This document shows positions 22,838 through 32,130 of a stretch of DNA of 64,000 nt, piece after piece; within the stretch, counting starts at the first letter, position 1, and each line of letters begins with the position of its first letter. The position numbers and the translations under genes are program-made. Source of the DNA: Ruminococcus sp. (GTDB lineage Bacteria; Bacillota; Clostridia; Oscillospirales; Ruminococcaceae). The notes beneath the pieces are model-generated. The model worked only from the letters and a program-made list of their open reading frames with translations. It was not told the DNA's origin and ran no database searches. The stretch spans positions 25,748 to 89,747 of the forward strand of contig JAFUAO010000061.1 in NCBI GenBank assembly GCA_017460665.1, in the 5' to 3' direction.

Positions 22838-23866
22838 ATGAAGTTCAAAAGAATAGCGGCTGTTTTTACAGCCTTTTCCGTGCTTTTCGGGCTTTCGGCC
22901 TGCGGGAAAAATGCTGCGGTGCCCAGAGATGAGCAGGAGCAGCAGGTCACTGTCCCCTCTGAGGCTCAGGAGACGACCGAGGCTCCGACCTTAGACTCTG
23001 CCGTGACTACTGCCCAGGAAGTGACCGATACCCCTGCTGTGACGACAACCGTCGTCCATGGAGCTGACGATGTGGAGTCTATTTACCTTACCTTCTATGA
23101 GGCGTCCCTCAGCGTCGGCCAGTCGACCATGCCTTTCGTTACAATGCTCCCGGATAGCGCTCCGAACAAGTCAGAGAAGTGGACGAGCTCTGACAGCAGC
23201 GTCGCCAGAGTGGACGAGCTGGGAAATATCACCGCTGTCGGCGAAGGGACCTGCACGATCACAGTTACCTCTGTTTCAACTCCCGATGTGAAGGCTGACG
23301 TTGCAGTCACTGTCGCTCCTCAGCCGGGACTGACCTACATGGAGGGTGTACTTATCGCTAACAAGACCTACGGGCTGCCTTCTGATTATAACCCCGGCGG
23401 ACTTACTCCCGAGACAAGCGCTGCCTTCGACAGGCTCGTTCAGGGAGCTGCAAATGACGGGATCAACATCTACCTCTCGTCAGGCTTCCGTTCCTATGAT
23501 TATCAGAACGAGATCTATAACAACTACATCGCCGCTTACGGAAAGGCCGCTACAGATACCTTCTCCGCCCGTCCCGGACACTCCGAGCATCAGACAGGCA
23601 TGGCGATCGACGTCAATATCATCGACGACAGCTTCATCGGGACTCCCGAGGCGATATGGATCGAGGAGCACTGCGAGGAGTACGGCTTCATCCTTCGCTA
23701 TCCTCAGGGCAAGGCTGACATCACCGGCTATAAATATGAACCTTGGCACATCAGATACGTCGGCGAGGACTTCGTCAAGAAGTTCCGTGAGGCCGCTGAT
23801 AAGGCTGGAGACCCTAAATACACTCTTGAGGAATACTTCGGTATCGACTCAGTATATCAGGATTGA
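22838..23866 (+). CDS. VanY-family D-alanyl-D-alanine carboxypeptidase lipoprotein with Ig-like domain
   Basis: A 342-residue surface lipoprotein. The signal peptide ends at the lipobox LSAC. A Thr/Glu-rich spacer, a bacterial Ig-like Big_2 domain (~75-160, with SSDSSVARVDELGNITAVGE and GTCTITVTS) and a VanY peptidase domain follow. The zinc ligands are in SARPGHSEHQTGMAIDVNI (HxxxxxxD) and EPWHIRYVG. It should trim D-Ala from peptidoglycan stem peptides outside the membrane. GGAG lies nine bases before the ATG at 22838. It is monocistronic, and there is no vancomycin-resistance context. Confidence 0.92.
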   Translation: MKFKRIAAVFTAFSVLFGLSACGKNAAVPRDEQEQQVTVPSEAQETTEAPTLDSAVTTAQEVTDTPAVTTTVVHGADDVESIYLTFYEASLSVGQSTMPFVTMLPDSAPNKSEKWTSSDSSVARVDELGNITAVGEGTCTITVTSVSTPDVKADVAVTVAPQPGLTYMEGVLIANKTYGLPSDYNPGGLTPETSAAFDRLVQGAANDGINIYLSSGFRSYDYQNEIYNNYIAAYGKAATDTFSARPGHSEHQTGMAIDVNIIDDSFIGTPEAIWIEEHCEEYGFILRYPQGKADITGYKYEPWHIRYVGEDFVKKFREAADKAGDPKYTLEEYFGIDSVYQD

Positions 23867-23885
23867 CCTGAAATAAGTATTTCAC

Positions 23886-23920
23886 AGACCCGAAAGCGTA
23901 TCATTCGCCTTCGGGTCTTT
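23886..23920 (+). terminator. Terminator of the VanY-type gene
   Basis: AGACCCGAA(AGCG) pairs with (CGCC)TTCGGGTCT, followed by TTGTT; T-tract short. Confidence 0.7.
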
Positions 23921-23992
23921 GTTATGCTGCACAAGATCTTTGTCTGCGATTTGTGCAGGGTGACATAGGAAGGAAAATATTAAGGTTTTTCC

Positions 23993-24021
23993 TTGCAATT
24001 GTGATGATCTTGTGATATAAT
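23993..24021 (+). promoter_or_regulatory. putP promoter
   Basis: TTGCAA (23993-23998), 17 bp, TATAAT (24016-24021). Confidence 0.85.
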
Positions 24022-24052
24022 AAATATTGCAGTTTTGCGTATTAAATCACTG

Positions 24053-24090
24053 AAAGGAGGGTATGATCAGATAACTCTGATCAGATCATC
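24053..24090 (+). promoter_or_regulatory. Distant ribosome binding site with hairpin spacer before putP
   Basis: AAAGGAGG (24053-24060) is 30 bases from the ATG at 24091. TGATCAGA-TAAC-TCTGATCA (24064-24083) is a perfect 8-bp hairpin in between; when folded, the unpaired spacing shrinks to 10 bases. No alternative in-frame start lies nearer, because a TGA at 24064 closes the frame. Confidence 0.6.
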
Positions 24091-25632
24091 ATGTCAAGAT
24101 CCGTTATCTGCATACTTATCACCATTTTGGTCTATATGGCCATGATGGTAGTTATCGGCGTTGTCTTCTCAAAGAAGAACAACAACGTCGGAGATTTCTA
24201 CTTGGGCGGCAGAAAGCTGGGCCCGCTGGTCTCTGCTATGAGCGCTGAGGCCTCCGATATGAGCAGCTACCTGCTCATGGGACTTCCGGGACTTGCTTAC
24301 CTCTGCGGTGCTGCCGAGGTGGGCTGGACTGCTATCGGTCTGGCTATCGGCACCTATCTCAACTGGCTGATCGTTGCCAAGAGACTGAGAGTTTACTCAG
24401 CGAAATGTCTCAACTCTATCACGATCCCGGACTTCTTCTCTAACCGCTTTAGGGACAGCAAGAAGATCATCATGGGCATCTCTGCGCTCATCATCATCAT
24501 CTTCTTCGTTCCCTACACAGCTTCAGGCTTCTCGGCCTGCGGAAAGCTCTTCAACCAGCTCTTTGGCTGGGATTACCATGTGGCTATGCTGATCAGCGCC
24601 GCTATCATCATCGCCTACACCTCTCTGGGAGGCTTCCTCGCAGCCAGCTTCACTGACCTTATCCAGAGCATCGTTATGACCACCGCTCTTGTGATCCTGG
24701 TCATCTTCGGCGTAAGTACTGCCGGCGGCATCGATAATGTTATCGAGAACGCAAAGGGCCTGACGAATTACCTCAACTTCACTAAGACCGTGACCGCTGA
24801 CGGCGAGCCTGTTTCATTTGGCTTTATCCCGATAGTTTCGACTCTGGCTTGGGGACTTGGCTACTTCGGTATGCCTCATATCCTGCTCAGGTTCATGGCT
24901 ATCGACGACAAGAACAAGATCCGTATCTCCAGAAGGATCGCTTCTATCTGGGTAGTTATCGCAATGGGCGTTGCTGTCTTCATCGGCTTTATCGGAAGAG
25001 CTCTAACAGCTCAGGGCGACGTCAAGGAGCTCCTTGACTCCTCCTCTTCTGAGACTATAGTTCTGGAAATGGCTACCCTGCTCAGCAAGCACAGCGTTAT
25101 CGCAGCTCTGGTGGCCGGACTCATCTTCGCCGGTATCCTCGCCTGCACCATGTCTACTTCCGACTCTCAGCTCCTTGCAGCTTCGTCAAGTATGTCCGAG
25201 AACCTGCTCAAGGGAGTTTTCAAGATCAAGCTCTCTGAGAAGGCCTCTATGATGGCGGCAAGAGCTGTACTGCTCATTATCGCAGTTCTGGGCGTTATCC
25301 TTGCTTGGGACAGCAGCAGCTCAGTATTCCGTGTAGTTTCCTTTGCTTGGGCCGGATTTGGCGCAACATTTGGACCTCTCATGCTGACCTCCCTCTTCTG
25401 GAGGCGCACCAACAAGTACGGCGCTATCGCCGGTCTTGTAGTCGGCGGCGTGATGATCTTCGTTTGGAAGTTCGCTGTTCGTCCTCTCGGCGGAGCCCTT
25501 GACATCTACGAGCTCCTCCCTGCATTCATCTGCGCACTCATAGCGATCGTTGTAGTTTCGCTGGTAACTCCTGCTCCTTCTAAGGAGATCACAGACGAGT
25601 TCGACGCAGTAAAGGCTGAGTTAGATCAGTAA
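24091..25632 (+). CDS. putP: Sodium/proline symporter
   Basis: A 513-residue solute:sodium symporter with 12-13 membrane helices. The N-terminal DFYLGGRKLGPLVSAMSAEA is the SSS-family signature holding sodium and substrate contacts in TM2. SGFSACGKLF, GGFLAASFTDLIQSIVM and ACTMSTSDSQLLAASSSMSE match PutP closely. It imports proline coupled to sodium. It is a single gene with a strong promoter and a terminator, and its leader contains a hairpin between ribosome binding site and start. A close relative carrying another substrate cannot be ruled out. Confidence 0.93.
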   Translation: MSRSVICILITILVYMAMMVVIGVVFSKKNNNVGDFYLGGRKLGPLVSAMSAEASDMSSYLLMGLPGLAYLCGAAEVGWTAIGLAIGTYLNWLIVAKRLRVYSAKCLNSITIPDFFSNRFRDSKKIIMGISALIIIIFFVPYTASGFSACGKLFNQLFGWDYHVAMLISAAIIIAYTSLGGFLAASFTDLIQSIVMTTALVILVIFGVSTAGGIDNVIENAKGLTNYLNFTKTVTADGEPVSFGFIPIVSTLAWGLGYFGMPHILLRFMAIDDKNKIRISRRIASIWVVIAMGVAVFIGFIGRALTAQGDVKELLDSSSSETIVLEMATLLSKHSVIAALVAGLIFAGILACTMSTSDSQLLAASSSMSENLLKGVFKIKLSEKASMMAARAVLLIIAVLGVILAWDSSSSVFRVVSFAWAGFGATFGPLMLTSLFWRRTNKYGAIAGLVVGGVMIFVWKFAVRPLGGALDIYELLPAFICALIAIVVVSLVTPAPSKEITDEFDAVKAELDQ

Positions 25633-25640
25633 AAAGTTTG

Positions 25641-25670
25641 AGCGCCGAGGGACTGCCTCGGCGCTTTTTT
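25641..25670 (+). terminator. putP terminator
   Basis: AGCGCCGAGG and CCTCGGCGCT pair around GACTG, followed by a T-run. Confidence 0.93.
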
Positions 25671-25683
25671 CTGCAAACAGAAA

Positions 25684-25720
25684 AGCCATAGTACCTCGGC
25701 TGATCCGAGATACTATGGCT
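25684..25720 (-). terminator. pfkA terminator
   Basis: AGCCATAGTACCTCGG and CCGAGATACTATGGCT pair (one mismatch) around CTGAT; TTTTC follows on the minus strand. Confidence 0.8.
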
Positions 25721-25737
25721 AATTTTGCTTCTCTTGC

Positions 25738-26700
25738 TTAGAATGCGATCTGCTCTGCGATCTTGTGGAGCTTGATATCGTAAGGCTTCTGCATCGCCAG
25801 AGCCTCCTGGATATCGTAATCAACGATCTGGTTGTCCTTGATGCCGACAACTCTGTTGCTGGCTCCCTGCTCAAGGAGCTCAACTGCGTAGTAGCCCATT
25901 CTTGTGGCCTCTACACGGTCTCTAACTGTAGGAGAGCCGCCTCTCTGAACGTGGCCAAGGATAGTTGCACGGGCCTCGATACCGGTCTTCTCCTGGAGAG
26001 CAGTAGCGATCTCCTGAGAATGTCCGATGCTCTCGGCAACGATAACGACGAAGTTCTGCTTGCCCTTCGCCTTCTTAGCCAGCATGGTGTTTGCGATAGC
26101 GTCAAGGTCGTAGGGGACCTCCTGAGTGATTATGTCAGTTGCACCGCAGGCGATACCTGTATTTACTGCGATATGTCCGGCACCTCTTCCCATTACCTCA
26201 ACAACGGAGATACGGTCGTGGGACTGTGATGTATCACGGAGCTTATCCACCAGCTCCATAGCGGTATTCATAGCAGTATCGAAGCCGATAGTATAATCAG
26301 TGCAGGCGATGTCGTTGTCGATAGTTCCGGGGATACCGATACACAGCATACCCTGTGCGGACAGGTCAGCAGCACCTCTAAATGAGCCGTCGCCGCCGAT
26401 AACTACCAGACCCTCTATGCCGAGCTCGTCGCACTTGGCCTTAGCCTTTGCAACGCCCTCTGCTGTTCTGAACTCGGGGCATCTTGCGGTATAAAGGATA
26501 GTTCCGCCGTTATGGATAATATCGGAAACGCTCCTCTCGTCCATTTTGAAAATGTCACCGTTGATAAGGCCGACGTATCCTCTGTGGATGCCGTAGACCT
26601 CCATGCCCTTGCTGAGAGCCGTCCTAACGACTGCTCTTACAGCGGCATTCATTCCGGGGGCATCTCCGCCGCTAGTTAATACTCCGATTTTCTTGATCAT
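25738..26700 (-). CDS. pfkA: ATP-dependent 6-phosphofructokinase
   Basis: A 320-residue PfkA of typical bacterial length. MIKKIGVLTSGGDAPGMNAA carries the ATP-binding GGDAPG, VIGGDGSFRGA the phosphate loop, and GTIDNDIACTDYTIGFDTA the fructose-6-phosphate and catalytic Asp region (TIDND). The Gly at GGDGS-F marks the ATP rather than the PPi-dependent form. It commits fructose-6-phosphate to glycolysis. It follows dnaE, a common Firmicute order, but has its own promoter in the gap. Confidence 0.97.
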   Translation of the reverse strand: MIKKIGVLTSGGDAPGMNAAVRAVVRTALSKGMEVYGIHRGYVGLINGDIFKMDERSVSDIIHNGGTILYTARCPEFRTAEGVAKAKAKCDELGIEGLVVIGGDGSFRGAADLSAQGMLCIGIPGTIDNDIACTDYTIGFDTAMNTAMELVDKLRDTSQSHDRISVVEVMGRGAGHIAVNTGIACGATDIITQEVPYDLDAIANTMLAKKAKGKQNFVVIVAESIGHSQEIATALQEKTGIEARATILGHVQRGGSPTVRDRVEATRMGYYAVELLEQGASNRVVGIKDNQIVDYDIQEALAMQKPYDIKLHKIAEQIAF

Positions 26701-26787
26701 ACATATTCTCCATTCTGCGCTTGCGCGTATATTATTGAGCTGCCGGAGCTTGAAGCATACCCAGCTTGCATAATTCCATACATATAT

Positions 26788-26815
26788 ATTGTACTACTTT
26801 TCTGAGATTTGTCAA
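26788..26815 (-). promoter_or_regulatory. pfkA promoter
   Basis: Minus-strand TTGACA (26810-26815), 16 bp, TACAAT (26788-26793), between dnaE and pfkA. Confidence 0.75.
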
Positions 26816-26857
26816 GGGGATTTCGGGAATTTTTGTAATTTGTTTATGATCTTTGGG

Positions 26858-29800
26858 TCATTTTGCGGCTATCAGACCCAGATCCTCGGCTCTGTAGAGC
26901 TTTTTCAGCTCCTCGAAGCTCTCTCTTGTGACGGAAATGCTCAGGTCCTGTTTTGGGATCAGCTTCTTTTTTAGGTCAGAAGCGTAGAAGCAGACTCTTG
27001 TCTGCCCGGGGCATCTTGCCCCTATCGCTGAGAGCTCAGGAGTCATGCCGACCTTGTCAGAGGTGGTCTTTATGCAAAGGAGCTGGCGCTGCACTAGAGC
27101 CTGAAAGTCCCTTTCGGTCCAGATAGCGCCGCAGACTATGCTGCGCTCGTCGTCCTTTACTGAGATCCTTCCGCTGATCAGCACGATCGTCTCCTCGTTA
27201 AGTGCATGGCCGGAGACTGTGAACAGCTCCGGGAAAACGATGGCGTCGATCTCTCCCCCTCCGTCAGATAAGGTCAGAAAGCACATTCTGTCCCCTTTTT
27301 TGGTGACGTGGAGCTTCTTCCCTTGGATCAGACACATGAGCCTTACGCTGTCGCCGTCTTTCAGCCTTTCGTCAGAAAGCACAGTACTGATGCTTTGCAG
27401 GTGCATGAGCTGCTGCAAATAGCCGTACTCGTCTAGAGGGCTGCCGCTGATGTACATTCCTGTGGCTTCCTTTTCCATTGCAAGGAGCCGCTTATAGTCG
27501 AATTCCTCCTTGTAGGGGATCCTTGCCCGGAGCTTTTCTGTCTCCTCGCCGCCGAAAAGGTCGAGCTGGCCCTCCATTATCCCACGGGAGCTCTCCCCTG
27601 CTGCGTCAAGGAGCATCTCGAAGCTCTCCAGCATTTGCCGGCGGTTGAGTCCCATTCCGTCGAAGGCTCCGGATTTGATCAGGCTCTCAAGAGCCTTTTT
27701 GTTCAGCTCTCTGCCCTCGGTGCGCTCGCAGAAGTCCTGTAGACCGGTGAAATCTCCGCCCTTTCTGCGCTCGTAGATGATCTTCTGGCACAGCCCTGAG
27801 CCCACGCCCTTGATCCCCATCAGGCCGAAATACATCTTGCCCTCTGAGTAGTAGAACCCTGTTAGGCTCCGGTTTATATCCGGAGGAACGATCTGGATCC
27901 CGGCGCTCCTACAGTCTGAGATGTACTCAGCCAGCTTTGCCGTGTTCGCCATGACGCTGGACATTGTAGCTGCCATGTACTCGCCACGGTAGTAGTATTT
28001 GAGGTAGGCCGTCTGATAAGCCAGATAGCCGTATGCGGCGGCGTGGGATTTGTTGAAGGCGTAGGAGGCAAAGCTGACCATATCGTCAAAGATTTTGTCA
28101 GCGGTCTCCTTGGGAACGCCGTTTTTTAGGGCTCCGGAAACGAAGCTCTCACGCTCCTTTAGCATGACCTCGTGCTTTTTCTTGGACATCGCACGGCGCA
28201 CTACATCTGCGTGGCCGTAGGAGTAGCCTGCCAGCTTCCGGCAGATCTCCATTACCTGCTCCTGATACACCATAACGCCGTAGGTCTCCATAAGGATGTC
28301 CTTCAGCAGAGGGTGGAGGAACTTGATGTGCTCCGGATCCTTTTTGTTGGCGATATAGGTGGGTATGCTCTTCATGGGACCGGGGCGGTAAAGTCCCAGA
28401 ACGACGATGATCTCCTCCAGCTTAGTAGGCTGTATATCCATGAGGCACTGTGTTATGCCGGCGCTCTCGAACTGGAAAACTCCCATAGTATCGCCCGCGG
28501 ACAGCATTTTGTAGATGTTGGGGTCGTCGGTGGGTACGGCGTCTATGTCGAAGCTCGGCTCTTTGCGCCGGATAGCCTCTACAGCCTCATTGATCATGGT
28601 CAGGTTGCGAAGGCTCAGCAGGTCGAATTTCAGCAGGCCGATCTCTTCAAGGATAGGCGCAGGGTACTGGGTCTCTACTGCTCCGTCATTTAGGCGGATA
28701 GGAACGATCTCGTTCAATGGGAAGGCTGAGATCACGACTCCTGCTGCGTGGGTGGAGGTGTGCCTCGGCATACCCTCGATCCCCATGGAAAGGTCGATGA
28801 GCCGGCGCACAGAGCGGTCTGAGCGATAGAGCCCGGCCAGCTCGTCATTGGTCTTTAGCTCCTCGGAAAGCTCAGACCGCCCGTCGATCATCTTTGCCAC
28901 CTTGTCGCAGAGCTGATATGAGATCCCCAGGACCCTTCCGACGTCCCGGACAGCGGCCTTGGCCTTCATGGTATCGAAGGCGATTATGTCAGAGACCTTG
29001 TCCTCGCCGTATTTTCGGACCACATAGTCCTTTACCAGGTCACGCTTTATGATACAAAAATCAATGTCCAGATCCGGCATACTGACTCTCTCGGGGTTGA
29101 GAAAGCGCTCAAAAAGCAGTCCGAAGCGCATGGGGTCGATACCCGTGATCCCCATGCAGTAGGCGCAGATACTGCCGGCGCCGGAGCCTCTTCCCGGACC
29201 CACCGGGATAGAATTCCTCTTGGCGTAGCCGATGAAGTCCTGAACGATCAGGAAGTAGTCCACATAGCCCATTTTTTCGATGACCGAGATCTCATATCCA
29301 AGGCGCTCAGTGATGCGGCTCTCCGGTGAAGGTCCGTAGCGCCGGTGAAGGCCCTCGTAGCAGAGCCTTCTGAAATACTCACGGTTGTCGCTGACGCCTT
29401 CCATGGTGAACCGGGGCAGCTTGATATTGCCGAATTCCAGCCTTACATCGCACCTTTCTGCGATACGCACAGTGTTCAGCAAAGGCTCCTCCCTTCCGCT
29501 GAAAAGGGTGTGCATCTCGTTGGCGGACTTGACGTAGAACTCCTTTGTCTCAAAGCTGAGAGCGTCGGGGTCCCCGAGAGTTTTTCCTGTTTGGATATGG
29601 AGGAGAACGTCCTGCAATTCGGCGTCCTCGCTGCGGATATAATGGCAGTCATTAGTTGCCGCAAGAGGTATGCCTAGCTCCTCGGAAAGCTCGTATAATT
29701 TGGGGAGAACGGCTTTTTCCTCCTCGATACCGTGGTCCTGGATCTCAAGGAAATAGTTCCCCTCGCCGAAGATCTCAAGATACTCAAGGGCAGTTTTTTT

Positions 29801-30271
29801 GGCGCTCTCTGTCTCCCCTTTCAGCAGGAGCCGGGGGATCTCCCCTGCTATGCAGCCGGAAAGACAGATGAGGCCCTTGTGGTACTTTTTCAGCAGCTCC
29901 CTGTCGACTCTCGGCTTGCTGTAGAATCCCTCCAGCTCTGCGGCAGAGACCAGCTTTACAAGGTTGCTGTAGCCCTCGTTGTTCTCGCACAGTAGGATCA
30001 GGTGATAGGGCTTGCTGTCGATCCTTGGCTCCTTGTCGAAGCGTGTCCTTGGCGCAACGTATACCTCACAGCCGATGATCGGCTTGATCCCGGCAGACGT
30101 GGCCTTTTTCCAGAACTCGACTGCTCCGTACATATTGCCGTGATCGGTTATCGCTATGGCGGTCTGGCCCAGCTCCTTGACCCTGTCGATCAGCTTGTCT
30201 ATGCGGCAGGCTCCGTCAAGAAGACTATACTCGGTGTGAACGTGGAGGTTCACGAATTCATCAGCTCTCAT
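26858..30271 (-). CDS. dnaE: DNA polymerase III alpha subunit
   Basis: A 1137-residue replicative polymerase of the DnaE type. The N-terminal PHP domain opens with NLHVHTEYSLLDGACRID. The polymerase core shows PVGPGRGSGAGSICAYCMGI and MPDLDIDFCIIKRD with the catalytic Asp pair, then VVRRAMSKKKHEVM and SFASYAFNKSHAAAYG. A helix-hairpin-helix and an OB domain (residues ~990-1060) end it. In low-GC Firmicutes DnaE works beside PolC. The ATG lies inside the end of whiA (11-base overlap), so translation is coupled. Confidence 0.97.
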   Translation of the reverse strand: MRADEFVNLHVHTEYSLLDGACRIDKLIDRVKELGQTAIAITDHGNMYGAVEFWKKATSAGIKPIIGCEVYVAPRTRFDKEPRIDSKPYHLILLCENNEGYSNLVKLVSAAELEGFYSKPRVDRELLKKYHKGLICLSGCIAGEIPRLLLKGETESAKKTALEYLEIFGEGNYFLEIQDHGIEEEKAVLPKLYELSEELGIPLAATNDCHYIRSEDAELQDVLLHIQTGKTLGDPDALSFETKEFYVKSANEMHTLFSGREEPLLNTVRIAERCDVRLEFGNIKLPRFTMEGVSDNREYFRRLCYEGLHRRYGPSPESRITERLGYEISVIEKMGYVDYFLIVQDFIGYAKRNSIPVGPGRGSGAGSICAYCMGITGIDPMRFGLLFERFLNPERVSMPDLDIDFCIIKRDLVKDYVVRKYGEDKVSDIIAFDTMKAKAAVRDVGRVLGISYQLCDKVAKMIDGRSELSEELKTNDELAGLYRSDRSVRRLIDLSMGIEGMPRHTSTHAAGVVISAFPLNEIVPIRLNDGAVETQYPAPILEEIGLLKFDLLSLRNLTMINEAVEAIRRKEPSFDIDAVPTDDPNIYKMLSAGDTMGVFQFESAGITQCLMDIQPTKLEEIIVVLGLYRPGPMKSIPTYIANKKDPEHIKFLHPLLKDILMETYGVMVYQEQVMEICRKLAGYSYGHADVVRRAMSKKKHEVMLKERESFVSGALKNGVPKETADKIFDDMVSFASYAFNKSHAAAYGYLAYQTAYLKYYYRGEYMAATMSSVMANTAKLAEYISDCRSAGIQIVPPDINRSLTGFYYSEGKMYFGLMGIKGVGSGLCQKIIYERRKGGDFTGLQDFCERTEGRELNKKALESLIKSGAFDGMGLNRRQMLESFEMLLDAAGESSRGIMEGQLDLFGGEETEKLRARIPYKEEFDYKRLLAMEKEATGMYISGSPLDEYGYLQQLMHLQSISTVLSDERLKDGDSVRLMCLIQGKKLHVTKKGDRMCFLTLSDGGGEIDAIVFPELFTVSGHALNEETIVLISGRISVKDDERSIVCGAIWTERDFQALVQRQLLCIKTTSDKVGMTPELSAIGARCPGQTRVCFYASDLKKKLIPKQDLSISVTRESFEELKKLYRAEDLGLIAAK

Positions 30272-31178
30272 ATCCGCCTCGCTTTCTGATGTCGTCGGCG
30301 ATCTTGGCCAGCTTCTTGAAGCGGTGGTTGACTCCAGAGCGGCTTATGGACTCTGAGAGGGCTTCGCCTATGTCGGAAAGGCTCATGCCGCTGTTTTCAA
30401 GGCGGAGCTCTGCTACTTCACGGAGCTCCGGGGTAAGGCTGTCAAGGCCGGAAACAGAGGCGATGAGCCTTATATCCTCGATCTGCTTCATGGCTGCGTT
30501 GACCACCTTGTCGATGTTTGCGCTGTCGCAGTTTGCGATGCGGTTGACCTTATTGCGGACGTCCTTGTAGATCTTCACGTTCATTATCTCAAGAGTACAC
30601 TGCTGGGCTCCGATGAAGGTGAGAGTGTCCTCGATGGACTCGCTCCCCTTGATGTAGACTATATGTGCTCCACGGCGAAGGACTGTCTTGGCCTTGACTC
30701 CGATGTCAGCAAGAAGAGCTACCAGCTCTCCTGCAAGGGCCTCCTCGGGGGCTGAGAACTCCAGATGATACTCCTTCGAGGGATCGTTGACGCTGCCGCA
30801 GGCAAGAAAGATCCCTGCTGTGAAGATCCCAAGGCTGCTGGTGGTGATGATCTCGGAGTTGATATGCCTGGGGAGCTCAGGATCTATGCGGTACTTCGTC
30901 ATCACAGAGCCGATGAGCTCCCTGTCATCTATATCGAAGGTGTACAGCACCGAGCCGCTTTTCCTCTCATTGGTCCTGCACAGGGGCTCCGTCTTGAAAA
31001 CACGGGAGAAGAGCTCAGAGAAAGTATCGGCAGAGATCCTGCTCTCGGTCTGGAAGACTATCCTCTCACGGCTCAGTGTCCGGGAGAAGAGCAGCGCTCC
31101 GTAAAGGCAGGAATAGCGCTGATTTTTATCGGAGATCGACTCGCAGATCTCCTTTCTGACATCATTGGAAAACGACAT
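30261..31178 (-). CDS. whiA: DNA-binding protein WhiA
   Basis: A 305-residue WhiA. MSFSNDVRKEICESISDKNQ is the conserved opening. The LAGLIDADG homing-endonuclease-like domain covers about residues 85-190, with LGIFTAGIFLACGSVNDPSK. The C-terminal helix-turn-helix (LRLENSGMSLSDIGEALSES, then ISRSGVNHRFKKLAKIADD) is typical. In Firmicutes WhiA influences cell division and chromosome segregation. GGAG precedes the ATG at 31178. The usual yvcK gene between rapZ and whiA is absent; only a 57-base gap is present. Confidence 0.96.
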   Translation of the reverse strand: MSFSNDVRKEICESISDKNQRYSCLYGALLFSRTLSRERIVFQTESRISADTFSELFSRVFKTEPLCRTNERKSGSVLYTFDIDDRELIGSVMTKYRIDPELPRHINSEIITTSSLGIFTAGIFLACGSVNDPSKEYHLEFSAPEEALAGELVALLADIGVKAKTVLRRGAHIVYIKGSESIEDTLTFIGAQQCTLEIMNVKIYKDVRNKVNRIANCDSANIDKVVNAAMKQIEDIRLIASVSGLDSLTPELREVAELRLENSGMSLSDIGEALSESISRSGVNHRFKKLAKIADDIRKRGGYES

Positions 31179-31235
31179 TTTATCAGCTCCAGTCAAAATT
31201 TGTCCGCACACCATTCAAGGTATGCGGACCTATGA

Positions 31236-32108
31236 TCAGAATTTTTTGTCCTTGGTAATGTCTCTGTGGTATTTCTGGACCTTGTAATTGTTTTCGGTGA
31301 GGTGCTTTGCCATGAGCTCCGCAAAGGTGATCGAGCGGTGCTTTCCGCCGGTGCAGCCAAATGCTATGACCAGTTGGCTCTTGCCCTCATGGACATAAAG
31401 CGGTATCAGGTAATCTATCAGGTCAGTGAGCTTCTCCAGCAGCTTTTGTGACTGCTCGAAGCTCATAACGTAGTCCCTTACGCAGGCCTCGCACCCTGTA
31501 TGGCTGCGGAGCTCGTCGATGTAGTAGGGATTAGGCAGACACCTTACATCGAAGACCAGATCCGACTCAGTGGAGACTCCGTACTTGAAGCCGAAGGACA
31601 TGACCTTGATCGTCATCGAGTCTGAGCGGCGGTCCAAGAAGATCTCCTTGACCTGCTCCTTTAGCTGGTTTGCGCTCAGGTCAGAGGTCTCGATGTAGAA
31701 ATCGGCGATCTCTCTGAGCTGTGCGAGCTGGTTCCACTCATACTTTATGGCCGCATGGAGGTTCCCGTTGAACTTCTCGTCAAGGGGGTGCTTCCTGCGG
31801 GTCTCCTTGTAGCGCTTGATCAAGACCTCGTCGCTGGCCTCGATGAAGAGGACCTTGACCTCCACATCGGTCTCGTCCTTTAGGGACTGGAGAGCTCGGA
31901 AGATCTCGGCGAACATATCGCCTGTCCTTATATCTACCGCCACGGCGATCTTGTTGATCCCTGTCTCGGACTTCCGGCACAGATCTACAAATCGAGTGAT
32001 CAGCTTTGGTGGGATGTTGTCTATGCAGTAGTATCCTATGTCCTCCATAACGTCCATGACGCTGGACTTTCCGGAGCCGGACATACCTGTAACTATCAGA
32101 AGCTGCAT
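31236..32108 (-). CDS. rapZ: RNase adapter / nucleotide-binding protein RapZ (YvcJ)
   Basis: A 290-residue RapZ/YvcJ. The Walker A loop is VTGMSGSGKSSVMDVMEDIG, followed by YYCIDNIPPKLI. The C-terminal domain has SFGFKYGVSTESDLVFDVR and the signature AFGCTGGKHRSITFAE. In E. coli RapZ senses glucosamine-6-phosphate and guides degradation of the small RNA controlling glmS; in Bacillus YvcJ affects competence. Its place between murB and whiA is conserved. glmS itself lies about 13 kb away in this window. Confidence 0.96.
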   Translation of the reverse strand: MQLLIVTGMSGSGKSSVMDVMEDIGYYCIDNIPPKLITRFVDLCRKSETGINKIAVAVDIRTGDMFAEIFRALQSLKDETDVEVKVLFIEASDEVLIKRYKETRRKHPLDEKFNGNLHAAIKYEWNQLAQLREIADFYIETSDLSANQLKEQVKEIFLDRRSDSMTIKVMSFGFKYGVSTESDLVFDVRCLPNPYYIDELRSHTGCEACVRDYVMSFEQSQKLLEKLTDLIDYLIPLYVHEGKSQLVIAFGCTGGKHRSITFAELMAKHLTENNYKVQKYHRDITKDKKF

Positions 32109-32130
32109 TCCTTTACCTCCTGTATCGTTC

